Notes: generated by a model from the sequence alone, not told the origin. Positions 1 to 12,236 are shown, counted from the stretch's first letter. The stretch is DNA of 64,000 bases from Roseomonas gilardii subsp. gilardii (GCF_023078375.1 NZ_CP095554.1:3836501-3900500), one strand, 5' to 3'. Numbers and translations are program-made.

Positions 1-1089
1 GTGGGCACCTACGAACCCGGCTCGACCTTCAAGCTGCTCACCGTCTCGATGGCGCTGGAGAGCGGCACCAGCAACCTCTACAGCACCTTCGACGCCAGGA
101 ACCCGATCCGCATCGGCCGCTTCACGATCCGGGACTTCCAGGGCAAGAACCGCGTCCTCGCCCTGCCGGAGGTCATCGCCTACTCCTCGAATCTCGGCGC
201 CGCGCGCATGGCCTGGGCCGCGGGGCCGCAACGGCAGCGCGACTTCCTGCTGCGCATGAACATGCTCTCGAAGCTGCATCTGGAACTGCCCGAGCTGGCC
301 ACGCCCCTGGCCCCGCCCGCCTCGCTCTGGAAGGAGGCAAGCACCTACACCATCGCCTTCGGACAGGGCATCAGCGTCACGCCGCTGCACGTGGTCAACG
401 CCATCTCCACCATCGCCAATGGCGGCACGCTGCGGCAGCCCACGCTGGTGGCGCAGCCGCCCGGCGTCGAGCGTCCCGGCACGCGCGTGATCTCGGAGAC
501 AACCACGGCGCTGGTGCGCAAGCTGATGCGCATCGTGGTGACGGATGGCTTCGGCAAGACCGCCGAGGTTCCCGGCTACTTCCCCGGCGGCAAGACCGGC
601 ACGGCGCAGAAGGCCGGCGCGCATGGCGGCTACGTCCAGGGCAAGCGCATCGCCGCCTTCGTCGCGGCCTTCCCAATGCAGGCGCCTCGCTACGCCATCT
701 ACATGATGATCGACGAGCCGAAGCCGAACGCGAAGAGCTACGGCTACGCCACCGCCGGCTGGGTGGCAGCCCCCGCCGCCGGCCGCGCCATCGCCCGCGT
801 TGCCCCGATCCTCGGCATGGTGCCGGACGATCCCAAGGACCCGGCGATCAACCAGGCGCTCTACATCCCGCTGCAGCCCGGCCGTGGCCCGGCGCCCTCC
901 GCACCGCCAGCCGGCAAGCCCGCCCAGGCTGCCGCGCCTGCCACCACCCGCCCTGCCTCCACGCCGATGCGGGCCGCGCCGCCGGCCACCGCCACGCCGC
1001 CCGGCACGCCGGAACACCCCGCGCGCGGTCCGTTGCGCGTCACCGATGCCAGCGAATGGCGCAACCGGGAGGCCGCGCTGCCACGATGA
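1..1089 (+). CDS. ftsI: Peptidoglycan D,D-transpeptidase FtsI (PBP3), 3' part
   Basis: Cross-links septal peptidoglycan in the periplasm during division. Only the transpeptidase half is present; the true start lies before the window, so the GTG at base 1 is not a start. All three penicillin-binding motifs are visible in the 362-residue fragment: STFK at 8-11 with the acylated serine, SSN at 62-64, and KTGT at 198-201. A Pro/Ala-rich tail of about 60 residues follows. The stop overlaps the murE ATG (ATGA), and the position at the head of the dcw cluster supports FtsI over a PBP2 paralogue. Confidence 0.95.
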   Translation: MGTYEPGSTFKLLTVSMALESGTSNLYSTFDARNPIRIGRFTIRDFQGKNRVLALPEVIAYSSNLGAARMAWAAGPQRQRDFLLRMNMLSKLHLELPELATPLAPPASLWKEASTYTIAFGQGISVTPLHVVNAISTIANGGTLRQPTLVAQPPGVERPGTRVISETTTALVRKLMRIVVTDGFGKTAEVPGYFPGGKTGTAQKAGAHGGYVQGKRIAAFVAAFPMQAPRYAIYMMIDEPKPNAKSYGYATAGWVAAPAAGRAIARVAPILGMVPDDPKDPAINQALYIPLQPGRGPAPSAPPAGKPAQAAAPATTRPASTPMRAAPPATATPPGTPEHPARGPLRVTDASEWRNREAALPR

Positions 1090-2591
1090 CGACCGCGACC
1101 GCCCCAGGGCCTGGGGGTGCCGCGATCGCTCTCGGACAGCTCGCGCGCGCCATGGGCCTTCCCCGGCCGGAAGGCGATCCCGCCATCGCCGGGCTGACCG
1201 CCGACAGCCGCGCCGTGGCGCCGGGATTCCTCTTCGCCGCCCTGCCCGGCTCGCGCACCGACGGGCGCGCCCATATCGGCGATGCGGTGGCGCGCGGCGC
1301 CGCCGCGGTGCTGGCGCCCGAGGGCACCGCCTGGCCGGAAGGTGTCCCCGCCCACCCGCTCCTCACCGCGCCGGACGCCCGCCGCGCCCTGTCGCTGGCC
1401 GCCGCCGCCTTCCACGGCGCGCAGCCGGAGGTGCTGGTCGCCGTCACCGGCACCAACGGCAAGACCAGCACGGTCGATTTCCTGCGCCAGATCTGGGCCC
1501 TGGCCGGCCGCCACGCCGCCTCGCTCGGCACGCTGGGCCTGCGGGCCGAGGGCTTCCCACCCGGCCCTTCCCTCACCACGCCGGACCCGGTGACGCTGCA
1601 TGCCACCCTCGCGGACCTTGCCCGGGCCGGCGTCACCCATGCGGCGATGGAGGCCTCCTCGCACGGGCTCGACCAGCGGCGCCTGGACGGGGTGCACCTC
1701 GCCGCGGCGGGCTTTTCCAACCTGACGCGCGACCATCTCGACTACCATGGCGGCATGGCGGGCTACCGCGCCGCCAAGCTGCGCCTCTTCGGGACCGTCC
1801 TGCCGCCCGGCGCCCCCGCCGTGGCCAATGCCGACATGGAGCCGGAAACGCTTGCGGCCCTGCGGGCCATCGCCCGCGACCGGAGCCTGCGCCTGCTCAC
1901 CGTGGGCGAGGCGGGCCATGACATCCGCCTGCTGCACCATACTCCGCTGCCCGAGGGCCAGGCGCTGGAGCTGGAGGTCTTCGGGCGCCGCGCCGGCCTT
2001 ACCCTGCCGCTGCCGGGCCGCTACCAGGCCGACAACCTGCTGATGGCGCTGGCACTCGCCGTGGCCACCGGCCTCGATGCGGAACGGGCCCTGCCCCTGC
2101 TGGAACGCCTGCGCGGCGTGCCCGGCCGCATGGAACTCGCCGCTCGCCTCGGCAACGGCGCCGCCGTCTATGTGGACTACGCCCATACCCCGGATGCGCT
2201 GGAGCGCCTGCTCTCCGCGCTGCGCCCGCATGTCGGGCTGGGCGGGCGGCTACATGTCGTCTTCGGCGCCGGCGGCGACCGCGACCCGGGCAAGCGCCCG
2301 CTGATGGGCGCCGCCTGCGCCCGCTTCGCCGACCGCTGCTGGGTGACGGACGACAACCCCCGTTCCGAGGACCCCGCCGCCATCCGTGCCGCCGTGCTCG
2401 CCGTTTGTCCCGGCGGGATCGACGCGGGCGACCGCGCCTCCGCCATCGCCGCGGCCCTGGCCGATCTGCGCCCGGGCGACGTGCTGGCCGTGGCCGGCAA
2501 GGGGCATGAGAGCGGCCAGACCATCGCCGGCGTCACCACGCCCTTCGACGATGCCGAGGTGGTGCGCCGCCTCGCGGGGGAGATGGCATGA
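1086..2591 (+). CDS. murE: UDP-MurNAc-Ala-Glu:meso-DAP ligase MurE
   Basis: Cytoplasmic Mur ligase that adds the third residue to the UDP-MurNAc peptide. The 501-residue protein has the ATP loop TGTNGKT at 121-127 and the DNPR motif at 423-426, which is the signature for meso-diaminopimelate (rather than lysine) as substrate. The ATG at 1086 is chosen because it overlaps the ftsI stop. The gene overlaps murF by an ATGA at 2588. Confidence 0.96.
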   Translation: MTTATAPGPGGAAIALGQLARAMGLPRPEGDPAIAGLTADSRAVAPGFLFAALPGSRTDGRAHIGDAVARGAAAVLAPEGTAWPEGVPAHPLLTAPDARRALSLAAAAFHGAQPEVLVAVTGTNGKTSTVDFLRQIWALAGRHAASLGTLGLRAEGFPPGPSLTTPDPVTLHATLADLARAGVTHAAMEASSHGLDQRRLDGVHLAAAGFSNLTRDHLDYHGGMAGYRAAKLRLFGTVLPPGAPAVANADMEPETLAALRAIARDRSLRLLTVGEAGHDIRLLHHTPLPEGQALELEVFGRRAGLTLPLPGRYQADNLLMALALAVATGLDAERALPLLERLRGVPGRMELAARLGNGAAVYVDYAHTPDALERLLSALRPHVGLGGRLHVVFGAGGDRDPGKRPLMGAACARFADRCWVTDDNPRSEDPAAIRAAVLAVCPGGIDAGDRASAIAAALADLRPGDVLAVAGKGHESGQTIAGVTTPFDDAEVVRRLAGEMA

Positions 2592-4008
2592 CCGGCACCC
2601 CGCTCTGGACCAGTGAGGAGCTGCGCGAGGCCACCGGCGGCACGATGCCGGAGGGCATCGCCGTCACCGGCCTGTCGATCGACACCCGCAGCCTCCAGCC
2701 CGGCGACCTTTTCATCGCGCTCCGCGACCAGCGCGACGGGCATGACTTCGTGGCCGGGGCGCTGGATTCCGGCGCCGCCGCCGCGATGGTGGACCGCCAG
2801 CCGCCGGAGGTGCCGGAACAGGCCCCGCTGCTGCGCGTCGCGGACACGCTGGCCGGTCTCACCGCCCTGGGCGCCGCCGCGCGGACCCGCTCCACCGCCC
2901 GCTTCGCCGCCGTGACCGGCAGCGTCGGCAAGACCACGACCAAGGAGATGCTGCGCCAGGGCCTTGCCGCCCTCGCCCCCACCCATGCGGCGGTGGCCAG
3001 CTACAACAACCACTGGGGCGTGCCGCTCACCCTGGCCCGGCAGCCGCGCGAGGCCGCCTATGCGGTGATCGAGATCGGCATGAACAACCGGGGCGAGATC
3101 GCCCCCTTTCCCGCCTCGCCCGGCCGGACGTGGCGGTGATCACCAACGTCGCCGCCGCCCATGTCGGCCATCTGGGCTCGGAGGCGGAGATCGCCGAGGA
3201 GAAGGCCGACATCCTGGCCGGCCTCGCCTCCAACCTCGTCCCCGGGGGCGGCACCGCCGTCTTCCCCGCCGACGGCCCGCATGCCGCGCGGCTGGCGGAG
3301 CGCGCGCGGGAGGCCGGCGCCCGGCTGGTCCGCTTCGGCGAGGCGGAGGGCGCCGATATCCGCCTGCTCGACTGGCAGGGCACGGCCACCGGTTCCAGCT
3401 CCCATCTCTCGCTGCACGGCATGCGGCTGGGGCTGAAGCTGCCGGTCCCCGGCCGGCACATGGCGCTGAATGCCCTGGCCGCGCTGGGCGCCGCCGAGGC
3501 GCTGGGGGCCGACCCGGTGCGCTTTCTCGCCGCGCTGGAGGGCTTCTCCCCCACCGCCGGCCGGGGCCTGCGCCAGGCGATCCCGCTGGAGGGGGGCGGC
3601 GAGTTCCTCCTCCTGGACGAAAGCTACAACGCCAACACCGCCTCGGTCGCCGCCGCCCTGGCCGTGCTGGCCGCCCAGCCCACCCCGCCCCCGGGGCGCC
3701 GCATCGCCGTGCTCGGCGACATGCTGGAACTCGGAGAACACGGGCCAGACCTGCACAGATCCCTTGCCCCGGCGGCGGCGGCGGCGGCCGACCTCGTGTA
3801 TTGCTGCGGCCCGCTGATGCGCGGGCTTTTCGAGGCCCTCCCTCCGGGGAAGCGCGGCGCGCATGCCCCGGATTCCGCGAGCCTGGCTCCGGTCCTGGCC
3901 AGCGCGGTGCGCGGCGGCGATGCGGTGATGGTGAAAGGTTCGCTCGGCAGCCGCATGGCGACGGTGGTCGCGGCGCTGAAGGGCAGACGGAAGGACTCTC
4001 CTGCGTGA
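2588..4008 (+). CDS. murF: UDP-MurNAc-tripeptide:D-Ala-D-Ala ligase MurF, frameshifted in this sequence
   Basis: Adds D-Ala-D-Ala to complete the UDP-MurNAc pentapeptide. The first frame (2588-3139) carries the ATP loop TGSVGKTT at 110-117 and ends with a false tail after EIAP. Homology resumes in another frame with [13 protein letters not shown], just upstream of base 3130. Restoring one C in the run at 3102-3106 rejoins the frames as [15 protein letters not shown] and gives about 473 residues, the normal MurF length. Both halves are well conserved, so the gene is probably intact in the organism. The stop overlaps the mraY GTG. Confidence 0.93.
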
Positions 4009-5093
4009 TCTACAATCTCGTCGCTCCCTTCGGCGAGCAGTTCATCCTGTTCAACCTCCTGCGATACACAACCTTCCGTGCCGGCGCCGCCTGCCTGACG
4101 GCGCTGCTGGTCTCCATGATCTTCGGCCCGGCGGTGATCCGCTGGCTGCGCACCTTCCAGCGCGGCGGCCAGCCGATCCGCACCGATGGGCCGGAGCGCC
4201 ATCTGGTGGAGAAGAAGGGCACGCCCACCATGGGCGGCGTGCTGATCCTGATGAGCCTGGGAATCGCCACGCTGCTCTGGGCCGACCTGCGCTCCGGCAT
4301 CGTCTGGGCGGTGCTGCTGGTCACCATGGGCTATGGGGCGCTGGGCTTCTGGGACGACTGGCTGAAGGTCACCAAGCGCAACACCAAGGGCGTGTCCGGC
4401 CGCATGAAGCTGGTGGTCCAGGGCGGGCTCGGCCTGCTGGCCGCGATCTGGATCACCTGGCTGATGCCCTACAACCTCCAGGGCGCGCTGGCCGTGCCGT
4501 TCCTGAAGGACGTGCTGATCCAGCTCGGCCTGTTCTTCCCCATCGTGGGCATGCTGGTGATGATGGGCGCCTCCAACGCGGTGAACCTCACCGACGGGCT
4601 GGACGGTCTGGCCATCGTGCCGGTGATGATCGCCGCCGGCGTCTTCGCCCTGATCACCTATCTCGTCGGCAACCGCGTCTTCGCCGACTACCTGCAACTC
4701 AACTTCGTGCCCGGCACCGGGGAGCTCGCGATCTTCCTGGCCGGGCTGATCGGCGCCGGACTCGGCTTCCTCTGGTTCAACGCGCCCCCGGCCGCGGTGT
4801 TCATGGGCGATACCGGCTCGCTGGCCCTGGGCGGCGCGCTGGGCGCGGCGGCAGTGGCCACCAAGCACGAGATCGTGCTGGCCATCGTCGGCGGCGTCTT
4901 CGTGGTGGAGACGGTGAGCGTCATCATCCAGGTCTTCTGGTACAAGCGCACCGGCCGCCGCGTCTTCCTCATGGCCCCCCTGCATCATCACTTCGAGAAG
5001 AAGGGCTGGGCCGAGCCTACGATCGTCATCCGCTTCTGGATCGCCGCCATGGTCCTCGCCCTGGTCGGCCTCTCCACCCTGAAGATCCGGTGA
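4005..5093 (+). CDS. mraY: Phospho-MurNAc-pentapeptide transferase MraY
   Basis: Integral membrane enzyme that moves phospho-MurNAc-pentapeptide to undecaprenyl phosphate, making lipid I. The 362 residues match the family's usual length. Visible signatures are the Asp pair in [19 protein letters not shown], and the HHH motif in [13 protein letters not shown] near the C terminus, with about ten hydrophobic segments. The start is a GTG whose last bases form the murF stop (GTGA); no ATG fits better. Confidence 0.95.
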   Translation: MIYNLVAPFGEQFILFNLLRYTTFRAGAACLTALLVSMIFGPAVIRWLRTFQRGGQPIRTDGPERHLVEKKGTPTMGGVLILMSLGIATLLWADLRSGIVWAVLLVTMGYGALGFWDDWLKVTKRNTKGVSGRMKLVVQGGLGLLAAIWITWLMPYNLQGALAVPFLKDVLIQLGLFFPIVGMLVMMGASNAVNLTDGLDGLAIVPVMIAAGVFALITYLVGNRVFADYLQLNFVPGTGELAIFLAGLIGAGLGFLWFNAPPAAVFMGDTGSLALGGALGAAAVATKHEIVLAIVGGVFVVETVSVIIQVFWYKRTGRRVFLMAPLHHHFEKKGWAEPTIVIRFWIAAMVLALVGLSTLKIR

Positions 5094-6529
5094 CAGCCAT
5101 GGCCCGCGACCTCACCTCGCCCGATATCTCCCGCGACAAGGAACCGCCGCGGCGCGCCTCCGACACGCTGCCGGAGGGCTACGACTTCAAGCCCTTCGCC
5201 AACCGCCGCATCGCGGTGGTCGGGCTGGGCAAGGCCGGCCTGCCCGCCGCCTACCGGTTGCGGGACTGGGGCGCGGAGATCGTGGTCTGGGACGACAACC
5301 CGGCCCAGCGCGAGGCCGCCGAGGCCGCCGGCTTCACCGTGGCGGATGTGACCGCCGTGCCCTTCGCCCAGGACACGCTGCTGCTTTCCCCCGGCATCCC
5401 GCACCGCCTGCCGCGCACCCATCCGGCGGCCGCGCGGGCGCTGGCGGCGGGGGCGCCGATCCTCTGCGACGCGGAGTTCCTTTTCCTCGCCGCCCGCGCG
5501 GCCGGCTCCAAGGCGCGTTTCGTCGGCATCACCGGCACCAACGGCAAGTCCACCACCACCGCCCTGCTGCGCCACATGCTGAAGGGCGCGGGCATGCCGG
5601 TGGCCGCCGGGGCCAATCTCGGCCCCGCCGCCACCGCCCTGCCCCTGCTGGCGCGCGGCGCCTATGTGCTGGAAATGTCGTCCTACATGCTGGAGCGCCT
5701 GGACGCGCTCCACTTCGACATGGCGGCGATGCTCAACCTGAGCCCCGACCACCTGGACCGCCATGGCGGCATGCCGGGCTATACCGAAGCCAAGGCGCGC
5801 ATCTTCGCCGGCAACCGGGTCTCGGTGCTGGGCATGGATGACGAGGCCTCCCGCGCCCTGGCCCCGCGCATCCGGGGCCGGCTCGTGCCGGTTTCCGGCA
5901 CCACGCCGCAGCCCGGCGGCGTCTGGGCCGAGGGGCGCCTGCTGCGCGACGCGGAAGGCCCGCTCCTCGACCTCGAGGAGGCCGCCGCCCTGCCGGGCAC
6001 GCACAACGCCCAGAACGCCGCCGCCGCCGCCGCCCTGGCGCTCGCCCTCGGCCTCACCCGGGCGCAGGTGGCGGAGGGGCTGCGGAGCTATCCCGGCCTG
6101 CCGCACCGGCAGGAGCGCGTGGCGGAACAGGATGGCCTCCTCTATGTCAACGACAGCAAGGCGACCAACGCGGACAGCACCGCCTGGGCGCTCGGCACCT
6201 ATCCGCGCGTGGTCTGGATCGCCGGCGGCGTGCCCAAGGAGGGCGGGATCGAGCCCCTGGCCCGCTTCTTCCCGCGCGTCGCCCATGCCGTGCTGATCGG
6301 GCGCTGCGCGGAGGAATTCGCCGCCACCCTCGCCGCCCATGGCGTGCCGCACGAGATCGCCGGGACGATGGAGGCGGCGCTGCCCGCCGCCCGGGACGCC
6401 GCGCGGCGCCTGGGCGCGCCGGTGGTCCTGCTGAGCCCCGCCGCCGCCTCCTTCGACCAGTACAGCGGCTTCGAGGCACGCGGCGAGCATTTCCGCACCC
6501 TGGTGCAATCCCTGGAAAAGGCGGCCTGA
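5090..6529 (+). CDS. murD: UDP-MurNAc-Ala:D-Glu ligase MurD
   Basis: Adds D-glutamate to UDP-MurNAc-L-Ala. Residues 41-50 hold the N-terminal nucleotide-type loop [10 protein letters not shown], and the ATP loop TGTNGKST is at 148-155. The 479-residue length includes an N-terminal extension of about 35 residues. The GTG at 5090 overlaps the mraY stop, like its neighbours; an ATG at 5099 is the alternative start. It ends 3 bases before ftsW. Confidence 0.95.
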   Translation: MTAMARDLTSPDISRDKEPPRRASDTLPEGYDFKPFANRRIAVVGLGKAGLPAAYRLRDWGAEIVVWDDNPAQREAAEAAGFTVADVTAVPFAQDTLLLSPGIPHRLPRTHPAAARALAAGAPILCDAEFLFLAARAAGSKARFVGITGTNGKSTTTALLRHMLKGAGMPVAAGANLGPAATALPLLARGAYVLEMSSYMLERLDALHFDMAAMLNLSPDHLDRHGGMPGYTEAKARIFAGNRVSVLGMDDEASRALAPRIRGRLVPVSGTTPQPGGVWAEGRLLRDAEGPLLDLEEAAALPGTHNAQNAAAAAALALALGLTRAQVAEGLRSYPGLPHRQERVAEQDGLLYVNDSKATNADSTAWALGTYPRVVWIAGGVPKEGGIEPLARFFPRVAHAVLIGRCAEEFAATLAAHGVPHEIAGTMEAALPAARDAARRLGAPVVLLSPAAASFDQYSGFEARGEHFRTLVQSLEKAA

Positions 6530-6532
6530 CGC

Positions 6533-7672
6533 ATGTCCTTCTCGCGCGCGGATTCCTCGGTCCTGGGACGCTGGTGGTGGACGGTGGACCGCTGGACCCT
6601 GGCGGCCATCTTCATCCTGGTGGGCTTCGGCTATGTGATGATGCTGGCCGCCTCCCCGGCGGTGGCGGAACGCATCGGCGCCTCCTCGCGCGATTTCTTC
6701 ATCTGGCGGCAGGTCGGCTATCTCGCCCTCTCCATCGCCCTGATGATCACGGTCTCCCTGCTCTCGCCCCGGCAGGTGCGGCGGCTGGCCATCCTGGGCT
6801 TCGGGGTCGGCCTGGCGCTCACCGCCGCGACCCTGGTGGTGGGCGTGGAGATCAAGGGCGGCCGCCGCTGGCTGCCGATCCCCGGCCTGTCGCTGCAGCC
6901 CTCGGAATTCCTCAAGCCCTGCTTCGCCATCGTCGCCGCCTGGCTGCTGGCCGAGGTGCTCGGCCCCGGCCCCGTCTCCCGCTGGGCCGGCTGGCTGATC
7001 GCCGGGGCCTGCTGGCTGGTGATCGCCTTCCTGCTCAAGAGCCAGCCGGATATCGGCATGCTCCTGGTGGTGACCTCGGTCTTCTTCACCCAGCTCTTCA
7101 TCGCCGGCCTGCCGGTACTGCTGGTCGGCGCGCTGGGCGGGCTCGGCGCGCTGGGCGGCGTGGGCGCCTATCTGACCCTGCCGCATGTGCGCTCCCGCGT
7201 GGAACGCTTCCTCGACCCCTCCACCGGCGACAACTACCAGGTGAACGTGGCGCTGGAAGCCTTCGGCAATGGCGGGCTGATGGGCACCGGCCCCGGCGAG
7301 GGCCGCATCAAGAACGTGCTGCCCGACGCCCATGCCGACTTCGTCTTCGCCGTGATGGGAGAGGAGTTCGGCATGATCGTCTGTGCCCTGCTGATCGCGG
7401 TCTTCATGTTCATCGTGGTGCGCGGCATGCTGCGCCTGCTGGCGGAGACCGACCTTTTCGTCATCCTGGCCGCCACCGGGCTGCTGACCCAGTTCGGGCT
7501 GCAGGCCTTCATCAACATGGGCTCCACCCTGCATCTGATCCCGACCAAGGGCATGACCCTGCCCTTCGTCTCCTATGGCGGCTCCTCCTCGCTCGCCATC
7601 GCGCTGGGGCTGGGCTTCCTGCTGGCGCTCACCCGCCGCCGCAGCGGCCGGGCGATGGAGGAGGCCCTGTGA
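6533..7672 (+). CDS. ftsW: SEDS-family septal glycosyltransferase FtsW
   Basis: Polytopic SEDS protein that polymerises lipid II at the septum together with FtsI. The 379 residues show about ten membrane segments. They include the family stretches KGGRRWLPIPG, LQPSEFLKP and SQPDIGMLL, and a C-terminal part with IPTKGMTLPFVSYGGSS. Position between murD and murG is the standard dcw place and separates it from RodA. The stop overlaps the murG GTG. Confidence 0.95.
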   Translation: MSFSRADSSVLGRWWWTVDRWTLAAIFILVGFGYVMMLAASPAVAERIGASSRDFFIWRQVGYLALSIALMITVSLLSPRQVRRLAILGFGVGLALTAATLVVGVEIKGGRRWLPIPGLSLQPSEFLKPCFAIVAAWLLAEVLGPGPVSRWAGWLIAGACWLVIAFLLKSQPDIGMLLVVTSVFFTQLFIAGLPVLLVGALGGLGALGGVGAYLTLPHVRSRVERFLDPSTGDNYQVNVALEAFGNGGLMGTGPGEGRIKNVLPDAHADFVFAVMGEEFGMIVCALLIAVFMFIVVRGMLRLLAETDLFVILAATGLLTQFGLQAFINMGSTLHLIPTKGMTLPFVSYGGSSSLAIALGLGFLLALTRRRSGRAMEEAL

Positions 7673-8829
7673 GGGGCCCGGCCGTCCGCAGCTTCGTCGT
7701 CGCCGCCGGGGGCACTGGCGGCCATGTCTTCCCGGCCGAGGCCCTGGCCGCGGAGCTGACCGCGCGCGGCGAGCGCGTGGTGCTGATGACCGATGCCCGC
7801 TCCGGCGCCCTGATGGAGAAGGGCGGCACCCGCTTCGAGGGGATGGACCGCTTCATCCTGCCCGGCGCCGGGCTGGCCGGGCGCGGCGCCCGCCGTGCCG
7901 CCGCCGGGGCGCTGGCCCTGGCGCGCGGCACGATCCAGGCGCGGCAACTGCTGGCCAGGCTGAACCCGGCGGCGGTGATCGGCTTCGGCGGCTATCCCTC
8001 CGTGCCGCCCATCCTCGCCGCCCGGCTGCTCCCCGCCACCCGCCGCCCCGTGGTGGTGCTGCACGAGCAGAATGCCGTGCTGGGCCGGGCCAACCGCTTC
8101 CTGTCGCGCGGCGCGGACCTGCTGGCCCTGGTCTTCGAGGATACGGGCCGCATCCCGGAGGGCGTGGCGACCGAGGTGGTCGGCAACCCCGTCCGCCCGG
8201 CGATCCGTGCCCTGGCCGGGCAGGGCTTCCTTTCCCCCGCCGCCGAGGCACCCTTTCACCTGCTGGTCCTGGGTGGCAGCCTGGGCGCCCGGGTCTTCGC
8301 CGATGTGGTGCCGGAGGCCATCGCCCGCCTCGCGCCGGAACAGCGCGCCCGGCTGCGCGTCACCCAGCAGTGCCGGGCCGAGGATCTGGAGCGCACCCGG
8401 AGCGCCTATGCCGGGGCCGGGGTGGCGGCGGAACTCGCCCCCTTCTTCCCCGATGTCGCGGGCCTGTACCGGAACGCGCATCTGGTGATCTCGCGCGCCG
8501 GCGCCTCCTCCGTGGCGGAGCTGGCCTGCGCCGGCCGCCCCGCCATCCTGGTCCCGCTCCCCGGCGCCATCGACGACCACCAGAGCGCCAATGCCCGCGC
8601 GATGGCCGCTTCCGGCGCCGCCGAGGTGATGTTGCAGGCGGGAAACCAGGCCGGGAATCCGGACGGTTTCACGCCCGGGGCGCTCGCTTCGGCGTTGACC
8701 GCCCGGCTGGAAGACCCTACCCGCCTCATTCCGGCCGCCGCCGCCGCGGCCGGGCTCGCCCGCCCCGATGCCGCCGCCCTGCTCGCCGACCGCGTGCAGG
8801 CCCTGGCGCATTCGCACACGACCCGCTGA
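7669..8829 (+). CDS. murG: UDP-GlcNAc:lipid I GlcNAc transferase MurG
   Basis: Membrane-associated GT-B glycosyltransferase that converts lipid I to lipid II. The glycine-rich loop GGTGGH is at residues 14-19, and the donor-binding region PLPGAIDDHQSANA lies in the C-terminal domain. The 386-residue length is normal. The GTG at 7669 is chosen because the loop sits the usual distance from it and it overlaps the ftsW stop. murC follows after 15 bases with a GAGAGGGAG ribosome site. Confidence 0.95.
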   Translation: MRGPAVRSFVVAAGGTGGHVFPAEALAAELTARGERVVLMTDARSGALMEKGGTRFEGMDRFILPGAGLAGRGARRAAAGALALARGTIQARQLLARLNPAAVIGFGGYPSVPPILAARLLPATRRPVVVLHEQNAVLGRANRFLSRGADLLALVFEDTGRIPEGVATEVVGNPVRPAIRALAGQGFLSPAAEAPFHLLVLGGSLGARVFADVVPEAIARLAPEQRARLRVTQQCRAEDLERTRSAYAGAGVAAELAPFFPDVAGLYRNAHLVISRAGASSVAELACAGRPAILVPLPGAIDDHQSANARAMAASGAAEVMLQAGNQAGNPDGFTPGALASALTARLEDPTRLIPAAAAAAGLARPDAAALLADRVQALAHSHTTR

Positions 8830-8844
8830 GAGGGAGCCCGCCCT

Positions 8845-10314
<1,470 letters not shown>

Positions 10315-10333
10315 GCCGCCCGCCGGACCCGCG

Positions 10334-11290
10334 ATGAGCGCCGCCGCCCCCGCCACACCGGAAAGCGCCGCCTCCGAGCCTGCCCCTCGGCCTGCCGCCC
10401 TGCCGGACTGGCTGGCGGGGCTGCGCGGCCGCGTGCAGGCCGGCGCGGTGCTGGGGCCGCAGAGCTGGTTCCGCGTCGGCGGCCCGGCGGAGTTCCTGGT
10501 CCGCCCGGCGGATGCGGAGGACCTGCTGGCCCTGCTGCGCGCGAAACCCGCCGCCATGCCGCTCACCGCCATCGGTGCCGCCTCCAACCTCATCCTCCGC
10601 GACGGCGGGCTGCGCGGCGTGGTGCTGCGCCTCGCCCGCGGGTTCTCGGAGGTGGCGGTGGAGCCGGACGGCATCACCGCCGGGGCCGCCGTCCTCGATG
10701 TCACCCTGGCGGAACACGCCGCCGCCGCCGGCCTGGCCGGGCTGGAATTCCTCTGTGGCATTCCGGGCAGCGTCGGCGGCGCCGTGGCGATGAATGCCGG
10801 CGCCTATGGGGTGGAGGTGAAGGACGTCCTCGACTGGGCCGAGATCGCCACGCCGGAGGGCATCCGGCGCCTTTCCGCCGCGGAGCTCGGCTTCGCCTAT
10901 CGTCGCTCCGCCCTGCCGCCCGGTGGCATCGTCACGCGCGCGAGATTCCGCGCCACGCCGGGCGACTGGTCTGCTATTGCCTCCCGCATGGGGGAGATCC
11001 GCGAGAGCCGCGAGGCCAGCCAGCCCGTGCGCGCCCGCACCGGGGGCAGCACTTTCAAGAATCCGCCGGGGCACAGGGCCTGGGCGCTGATCGACGCGGC
11101 CGGCTGCCGCGGCCTGCGCCATGGGGCGGCGCAGGTCAGCGAGAAGCACTGCAATTTCCTGCTGAACCTCGGCGGCGCCACCGCCGCCGAGATCGAGGCG
11201 CTGGGCGAGATGGTGCGCGCCCGGGTCCTGGCCCATTCCGGTGTGGGGCTGGAATGGGAGATCAAGCGAATGGGGGAGTTCGCTCAATGA
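10334..11290 (+). CDS. murB: UDP-N-acetylenolpyruvoylglucosamine reductase MurB
   Basis: FAD-dependent reductase that forms UDP-MurNAc. The 318 residues carry the FAD domain (IGAASNLILRDGGLRG), FLCGIPGSVGGAVAMNAGAYG, and the catalytic-serine region RTGGSTFKNPPG. This is the type I/II layout without extra loops. The N terminus has an Ala/Pro-rich leader of about 30 residues. The ATG at 10334 follows murC by 19 bases and the stop overlaps the ddl ATG. Confidence 0.95.
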   Translation: MSAAAPATPESAASEPAPRPAALPDWLAGLRGRVQAGAVLGPQSWFRVGGPAEFLVRPADAEDLLALLRAKPAAMPLTAIGAASNLILRDGGLRGVVLRLARGFSEVAVEPDGITAGAAVLDVTLAEHAAAAGLAGLEFLCGIPGSVGGAVAMNAGAYGVEVKDVLDWAEIATPEGIRRLSAAELGFAYRRSALPPGGIVTRARFRATPGDWSAIASRMGEIRESREASQPVRARTGGSTFKNPPGHRAWALIDAAGCRGLRHGAAQVSEKHCNFLLNLGGATAAEIEALGEMVRARVLAHSGVGLEWEIKRMGEFAQ

Positions 11291-12236
11291 CGCGCGTCGC
11301 TGTTCTTCTGGGGGAATCTCGGCGGAGCGGGAGGTTTCTCTGTCCTCCGGCACGCAATGCGCCGCCGCGCTGGAACAGGCGGGGCACGAGGTCACCCGCA
11401 TCGAGGTGGGCCAGGACCCCGCCGTGCTGATCCAGGCGCTGCGGGACGCGAAGCCCGATGTGGTGTTCAACGCCCTGCACGGGCGCTTCGGCGAGGATGG
11501 CTGCGTCCAGGGCATCCTGGACTGGCTCGGCATCCCCTACACGCATTCGGGGGTGCGCGCCTCGGCGATGGCGATGAACAAGGCCGCCGCCAAGGCCGCC
11601 TTCACCGCCGCCGGCCTGCCCGTGGCGCCGCACCGGCTGATCGAGGCGGCGGAGCTGGAGGAGGCCGATCCCCTCCCCACGCCCTATGTCATCAAGCCGG
11701 TCGAGGAAGGCTCCTCGGTCGGGGTGCACATCATCAAGGGCGGCGACAACCGGCGCGCGGAGATCGCCCGCTCCTGGCGCTACGGCACCATCATGGCCGA
11801 GCCCTATATCCCGGGGCGCGAGCTGACCGTCGCGGTGATGGGCGACCGGGCGCTGGAAGTCACCGAGATCAACGCCGAGGCGGGCGAGTTCTACGACTAC
11901 GACTCCAAATACGCCCATGGCGGCTCCCGCCACACCCTCCCCGCCCCCGTGCCGCCGGCGATCCGCGCCCGGGCGCTGGAGGTGGCGCTGCACGCCCACC
12001 GGGCGCTCGGCTGCCGCGGCGTCTCGCGCTCCGACTTCCGCTATGACGACACCGGGGAGGGCGAGGGCCGCCTCGTGCTGCTGGAGGTCAATACCCAGCC
12101 CGGCATGACGCCCACTTCGCTGGTGCCGGAGCAGGCGGCGCATCACGGCATCGCCTTCCCCGAGCTCTGCGACTGGATCATCTCCCAGGCCCGCCATGAC
12201 GGGCTGCGCCCCGACGGGTTACGCCATGCCGCGTGA
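11287..12236 (+). CDS. ddl: D-alanine--D-alanine ligase Ddl, frameshifted near the start in this sequence
   Basis: ATP-grasp enzyme that makes the D-Ala-D-Ala used by MurF. The ATG at 11287 overlaps the murB stop and encodes MTRVAVLLG. The frame then breaks in the G run at 11310-11314; one extra G restores the family start MTRVAVLLGGISAEREVSL. The rest reads cleanly, with KPVEEGSSVGVHI, DFRYDD and EVNTQPGMTPTSL (metal and ATP residues). Restored length is about 316 residues, normal for Ddl. Without the correction the only long frame begins with unrelated residues. Confidence 0.92.

Noticed and set aside
4988-7534. An 848-residue open frame on the minus strand
   Set aside because: Antisense to murD and ftsW with the same shadow composition.
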